A stretch of 7,507 nt of DNA from Bacillota bacterium. Lineage in GTDB: Bacteria; Bacillota; Desulfitobacteriia; Desulfitobacteriales; Desulfitobacteriaceae. Where the stretch lies: positions 1 through 7,507 of the forward strand of contig JAJZSC010000143.1 of the NCBI GenBank assembly GCA_021849995.1. Reading direction: 5' to 3'. Both the position numbers and the translations under genes were made by a program. The notes under the pieces are model-generated. The model was not told where the DNA came from and did not search any database. It was given only the letters and a program-made list of their open reading frames with translations. How positions within the stretch are numbered: the stretch's first letter is position 1; every line of letters starts with the position of its first letter. Shown here in pieces: positions 4,827 through 7,507 of this stretch.

Positions 4827-7124
4827 ATGTTTGATATAACGACGAGAGACTATTCCATTCTGGAAAAGTACATCCTAGCCGGAAGGATAAAGGCTGACAG
4901 CAGTTATTTCTTTACCCTGGACGGCAGGTATATTGTCTTTTTCCGATTTTCAGGTAAGAGATTTACTTATTCCGTGCTGAATTACGCCACCGAGAAGTCA
5001 GTCGTGTTGGCGACAAGCCGAACTGTGCTCTCCGAAGCAGACTATCCGGGCCTTATTAAAAAGATACTCCACTGCAAGGTATATCAGTTTGTGCTGCCAC
5101 CACAGCCCCAAATTCTGATCGAAGCCATATTCAGGCAGCTCCTGCCGGAATACGGCTATGTGGTGCGGGACAAGCAGATCGAACTGTCGTTGATGATGTT
5201 CGAGAGCATGAGGCATAAAAAGGTCGCCCTGTGCGAAGCCGAGGTGGGTACGGGCAAAACCCTTGCCTACCTTGTGGCTTCTATCGTCTATGGTCTGTAT
5301 GAGGGGAAGGAAAGACTGACGAGCCCCTATGTTTTTGTCGGTCCGATGAGCCCGACGCCCATTACCATCACCACCTCCAGCATTGATTTACAGCAGTCCA
5401 TCATAAGGAAGTTTATCCCAGACCTTTCTAGGATACTGATGGAGTATAAAATCATCGCAAGCCCCGTTACCGCCGTACTTCGAAAGGGAAAAGAGCATTA
5501 TCTGTGTGAGGAACGCTACGCGGATTTCATGGGCTATCTTGCAAACAGCGATATTTCAAGAGATGTAAGGCTTTATCAAAAGCTGAAAGCAAAGACACTG
5601 GAGCAGGGCGATATTGACCTGGACGCCTACCCCGACATCAAACAGCATGTGGTACGCAAAATCAACGTGCCCAGGGACTGCGACCGCAATTGCCCCTACT
5701 ACAAAAGGTGCCGATATATCGACCATATCAGCCGTGCCAGGTCGAACGGCTATACCTTTCAGGTGACAAACCATAATTACTATCTTGCCAATGTACAGCG
5801 GGAGTATTCGGGACTTGCACCCCTGATACCGAAATGCGGCGTTCATATCATAGACGAGGCCCATAAACTCCTGGACGCCGCCTATCAGATATTGGGAGAA
5901 AGCTTTTCAAGCAGTCTGACGGGTGAGTTTATCCGAATCCTCCACAACCACACCACCGGCAACAAGGCATATCACAAAAAAGCCTATCTGTTAGCCGATG
6001 ACCTGGCATTTCATAATCAAAAGCTATTTATGGAGCTTGAGAAAACCCTGCCCCCGGATGAAACGGAGGAAAATCGGCGGAAAAACGTGAAGCCCAATGC
6101 CGCCGTCAAACAAGCCATGCGGGATTTGCAGATCAGCCTTGACGAGATATATCGGACCTGCTTTCAGGATATTGCCTGCTGTCGGCAGCTTGGGCACCTG
6201 CACCGCGAAATCAGCGGCGGAATTGAAACCTTTCTGGCGCCGAAGGATATCATCTATTGGCTGGAAAAAGGCGGCGACGGATTATGGCAGCTTGCCGCCA
6301 TCCCCACCAACATGGAAGCTCTGCTCTATGAGGTGCTGTGGAAAGGCATGGCCTCCAAAATACTGACCTCGGCCACCCTGACCGACGACACAGGCTACGG
6401 CTTTTTCAAGGAGCAGACAGGCATCGGCAAACTGTCCTCCTTGCTGCTGGCGGAGATACGGACGCCTTCACCCTTTGACTATAAGAGCAACACAAGGCTC
6501 TATCTCTCCGAGAAAATACCCTTTCCCGATAAAAACGACGAGCGGTACATCGCCGCCGTTTCGGATGAAATTGAAAAACTGGTGGAGGCCACCTACGGTC
6601 ATACTGCCATTTTGTTCACCTCTTACAAGCTGCTGTCGGCTGTGCATGAGCTATTGAAGGACAGAATCACCCATTTCCCCCTTATTACCATGCACAAGGG
6701 GACAAAGAACACCGCCGAGGCATATCGAAAAAGCCGAAACGGTGTCCTCTTCGCTTCCGGCTCCTTTTGGGAGGGCGTGGACTTCCCCGGCGATATCCTG
6801 TCCTCCATCATTGTAATCAATCTGCCCTTTCCCGTACCGTCACCCATCATGGAGTACAAGAAGAAGGACTTTTCCTCTCTTTCCCAATTTATTGACAGCT
6901 ATGCCTTCCCGGTGATGATTGCCAGGCTCCGGCAGGGTCTTGGACGGCTGATCCGCAGCGAAACCGATACGGGAGTGGTCGCCATTTTGGATTATCGCGC
7001 CAGCAGGTACGGCAAATACCATCGTAGGGTGCTGGCTTCCATCCTCGGATATACCTTGGTCGGGTCCATTGACGAGGTTGGGGAGTTTGTGAAAAGCGTC
7101 AAGGCTGCGGAGTATTTTAAATGA
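4827..7124 (+). CDS. DinG/XPD-family Fe-S ATP-dependent DNA helicase
   Basis: This superfamily 2 helicase of 765 residues should unwind DNA in the 5' to 3' direction with ATP, as known for DinG and XPD. A Q-motif-like RDKQ is at 114-117 and Walker A EVGTGKT at 139-145 (Lys144). Four cysteines, C227, C285, C289 and C295, lie in the position of the 4Fe-4S cluster. VTNHNYYLANV begins at 313, the DEAH box IIDEAH has D343, motif III SATL is 515-518, SGSFWEGVDFPG is 644-655, and motif VI QGLGRLIR is 703-710. All catalytic motifs are present. The first ~110 residues match nothing I know and lack the exonuclease motifs found at the N-terminus of many Firmicute DinG proteins. The start is ATG 4827 with AAGGGAG 7 bases upstream. 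It is followed in the same frame by a CpaB-like gene 42 bases on, probably one operon. In this setting a role in element transfer or replication is more likely than housekeeping repair; that is inference. Confidence 0.9.
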   Translation: MFDITTRDYSILEKYILAGRIKADSSYFFTLDGRYIVFFRFSGKRFTYSVLNYATEKSVVLATSRTVLSEADYPGLIKKILHCKVYQFVLPPQPQILIEAIFRQLLPEYGYVVRDKQIELSLMMFESMRHKKVALCEAEVGTGKTLAYLVASIVYGLYEGKERLTSPYVFVGPMSPTPITITTSSIDLQQSIIRKFIPDLSRILMEYKIIASPVTAVLRKGKEHYLCEERYADFMGYLANSDISRDVRLYQKLKAKTLEQGDIDLDAYPDIKQHVVRKINVPRDCDRNCPYYKRCRYIDHISRARSNGYTFQVTNHNYYLANVQREYSGLAPLIPKCGVHIIDEAHKLLDAAYQILGESFSSSLTGEFIRILHNHTTGNKAYHKKAYLLADDLAFHNQKLFMELEKTLPPDETEENRRKNVKPNAAVKQAMRDLQISLDEIYRTCFQDIACCRQLGHLHREISGGIETFLAPKDIIYWLEKGGDGLWQLAAIPTNMEALLYEVLWKGMASKILTSATLTDDTGYGFFKEQTGIGKLSSLLLAEIRTPSPFDYKSNTRLYLSEKIPFPDKNDERYIAAVSDEIEKLVEATYGHTAILFTSYKLLSAVHELLKDRITHFPLITMHKGTKNTAEAYRKSRNGVLFASGSFWEGVDFPGDILSSIIVINLPFPVPSPIMEYKKKDFSSLSQFIDSYAFPVMIARLRQGLGRLIRSETDTGVVAILDYRASRYGKYHRRVLASILGYTLVGSIDEVGEFVKSVKAAEYFK

Positions 7125-7166
7125 GAAATACTCTGCCAAATACCTTTAGGAAAGGATGAAGATGTC

Positions 7167-7507
7167 TTGAGAATTCTTAAAAACCGGATATTTTTAAGTG
7201 CCCTCTGCATTATCATGGCAGCAGCCATTTCCTTTGTGCTGCTGCCAAAGCTTTACGCGGACAAGGGCGCGACCGTGACGGTGCTCCGGGTGGCGGAGGA
7301 TATCCCCGCGGGCACTAAGATAGAGGACAAACAACTGGCCGCGATGGAGGTGGGAAGCTTCGGTCTGCCCGAAGGCATCGTCAATGATAAGACCCTGATT
7401 GTGGGGAAGATCGCACAGGCCGATATTGCCAAAGGGGATTACCTGTTTCCCCAAAAGCTCGGTGAGTTTATCGCCGATGAAAAGCTGGACCGCATTGCCG
7501 CGGAGAA
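7167..7507 (+). CDS. SAF-domain membrane protein, CpaB/RcpC-like (partial, 5' part)
   Basis: The 113 visible codons start at TTG 7167, with GGAAAGGA at 7149-7156 upstream, and run off the window. Residues 8-27 (FLSALCIIMAAAISFVLL is the core) form one transmembrane helix after a short basic N-terminus. A SAF domain follows at about 38-98: VLRVAEDIPAGTKI, LAAMEVGSFGLPEG, then VGKIAQADIAKGDYLFPQKL. The pattern DIPAGT...VG.IA..DI.KGDYL is typical of CpaB/RcpC, periplasm- or surface-facing proteins of Tad/Flp pilus systems; the fold is shared with FlgA and antifreeze-like proteins. No ATG lies in frame upstream before the helicase stop, and the internal ATG 7215 would cut the membrane helix, so TTG is preferred. 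It is probably cotranscribed with the helicase. Whether it belongs to a real pilus locus or a conjugation apparatus depends on sequence beyond the window. Confidence 0.72.
   Translation, partial: MRILKNRIFLSALCIIMAAAISFVLLPKLYADKGATVTVLRVAEDIPAGTKIEDKQLAAMEVGSFGLPEGIVNDKTLIVGKIAQADIAKGDYLFPQKLGEFIADEKLDRIAAE

Noticed and set aside
5556..7139. Several open frames on the minus strand and one-off + frames inside the helicase gene
   Set aside because: They are antisense or shifted shadows of a complete helicase with all motifs in frame.
1..7507. CRISPR arrays, tRNA or rRNA genes, insertion-sequence ends
   Set aside because: No regularly spaced repeats, no cloverleaf or rRNA core sequences, and no transposase or terminal inverted repeat pair were seen on reading both strands.

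Overview
The window looks like a piece of a low-to-medium GC Firmicute. The left third best fits an anaerobic Clostridia of the Desulfosporosinus/Desulfitobacterium type (Peptococcaceae). That placement rests on recognising a molybdopterin-binding protein with a C-terminal Cys-rich tail, a Moco riboswitch in front of moaA, a DUF2680-like secreted protein and a class I c-di-GMP riboswitch. It is inference, not a database match.

Left region (1-3650): one gene appears intact, the molybdopterin-binding protein at 226-1248. Everything after it is damaged. A well-formed Moco riboswitch with an intrinsic terminator (1389-1548) leads into a moaA that has lost a cluster cysteine, carries changes in the GGEP and SLD motifs, and stops at 179 codons (1583-2119). 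A small exported DUF2680-like protein (2269-2611) is broken by a frameshift and a stop. From 2612 to 3240 the DNA is AT-rich and holds only fragments of reading frames. A clear c-di-GMP-I riboswitch with its own terminator (3241-3367) is followed only by a short frame-broken remnant.

Right region (3660-7507): the style changes abruptly. There is a strong 16-bp terminator hairpin, then a small sigma-70 region 4 protein (3840-4253) whose Shine-Dalgarno lies inside a stem-loop, then another terminator. A 500-base non-coding tract rich in inverted repeats follows. Next come a 765-aa DinG/XPD-type Fe-S helicase (4827-7124) and, 42 bases later, the start of a membrane-anchored SAF-domain (CpaB/RcpC-like) protein that runs off the end. 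Genes here are intact, GC-richer and co-directional. The combination of a small sigma factor, a helicase and a Tad/Flp-type protein suggests an integrated mobile element or genomic island. No integrase, relaxase or att site is visible, so this is inference.

How the parts relate: on the left, two ligand-sensing RNA leaders (Moco, c-di-GMP) survive in front of genes that no longer work. On the right, a compact module probably couples transcriptional control (sigma factor) to DNA processing (helicase) and an envelope structure (SAF protein). The least explained pieces are the structured tract at 4310-4826, the SD-sequestering leader of the sigma gene, and the N-terminal ~110 residues of the helicase.
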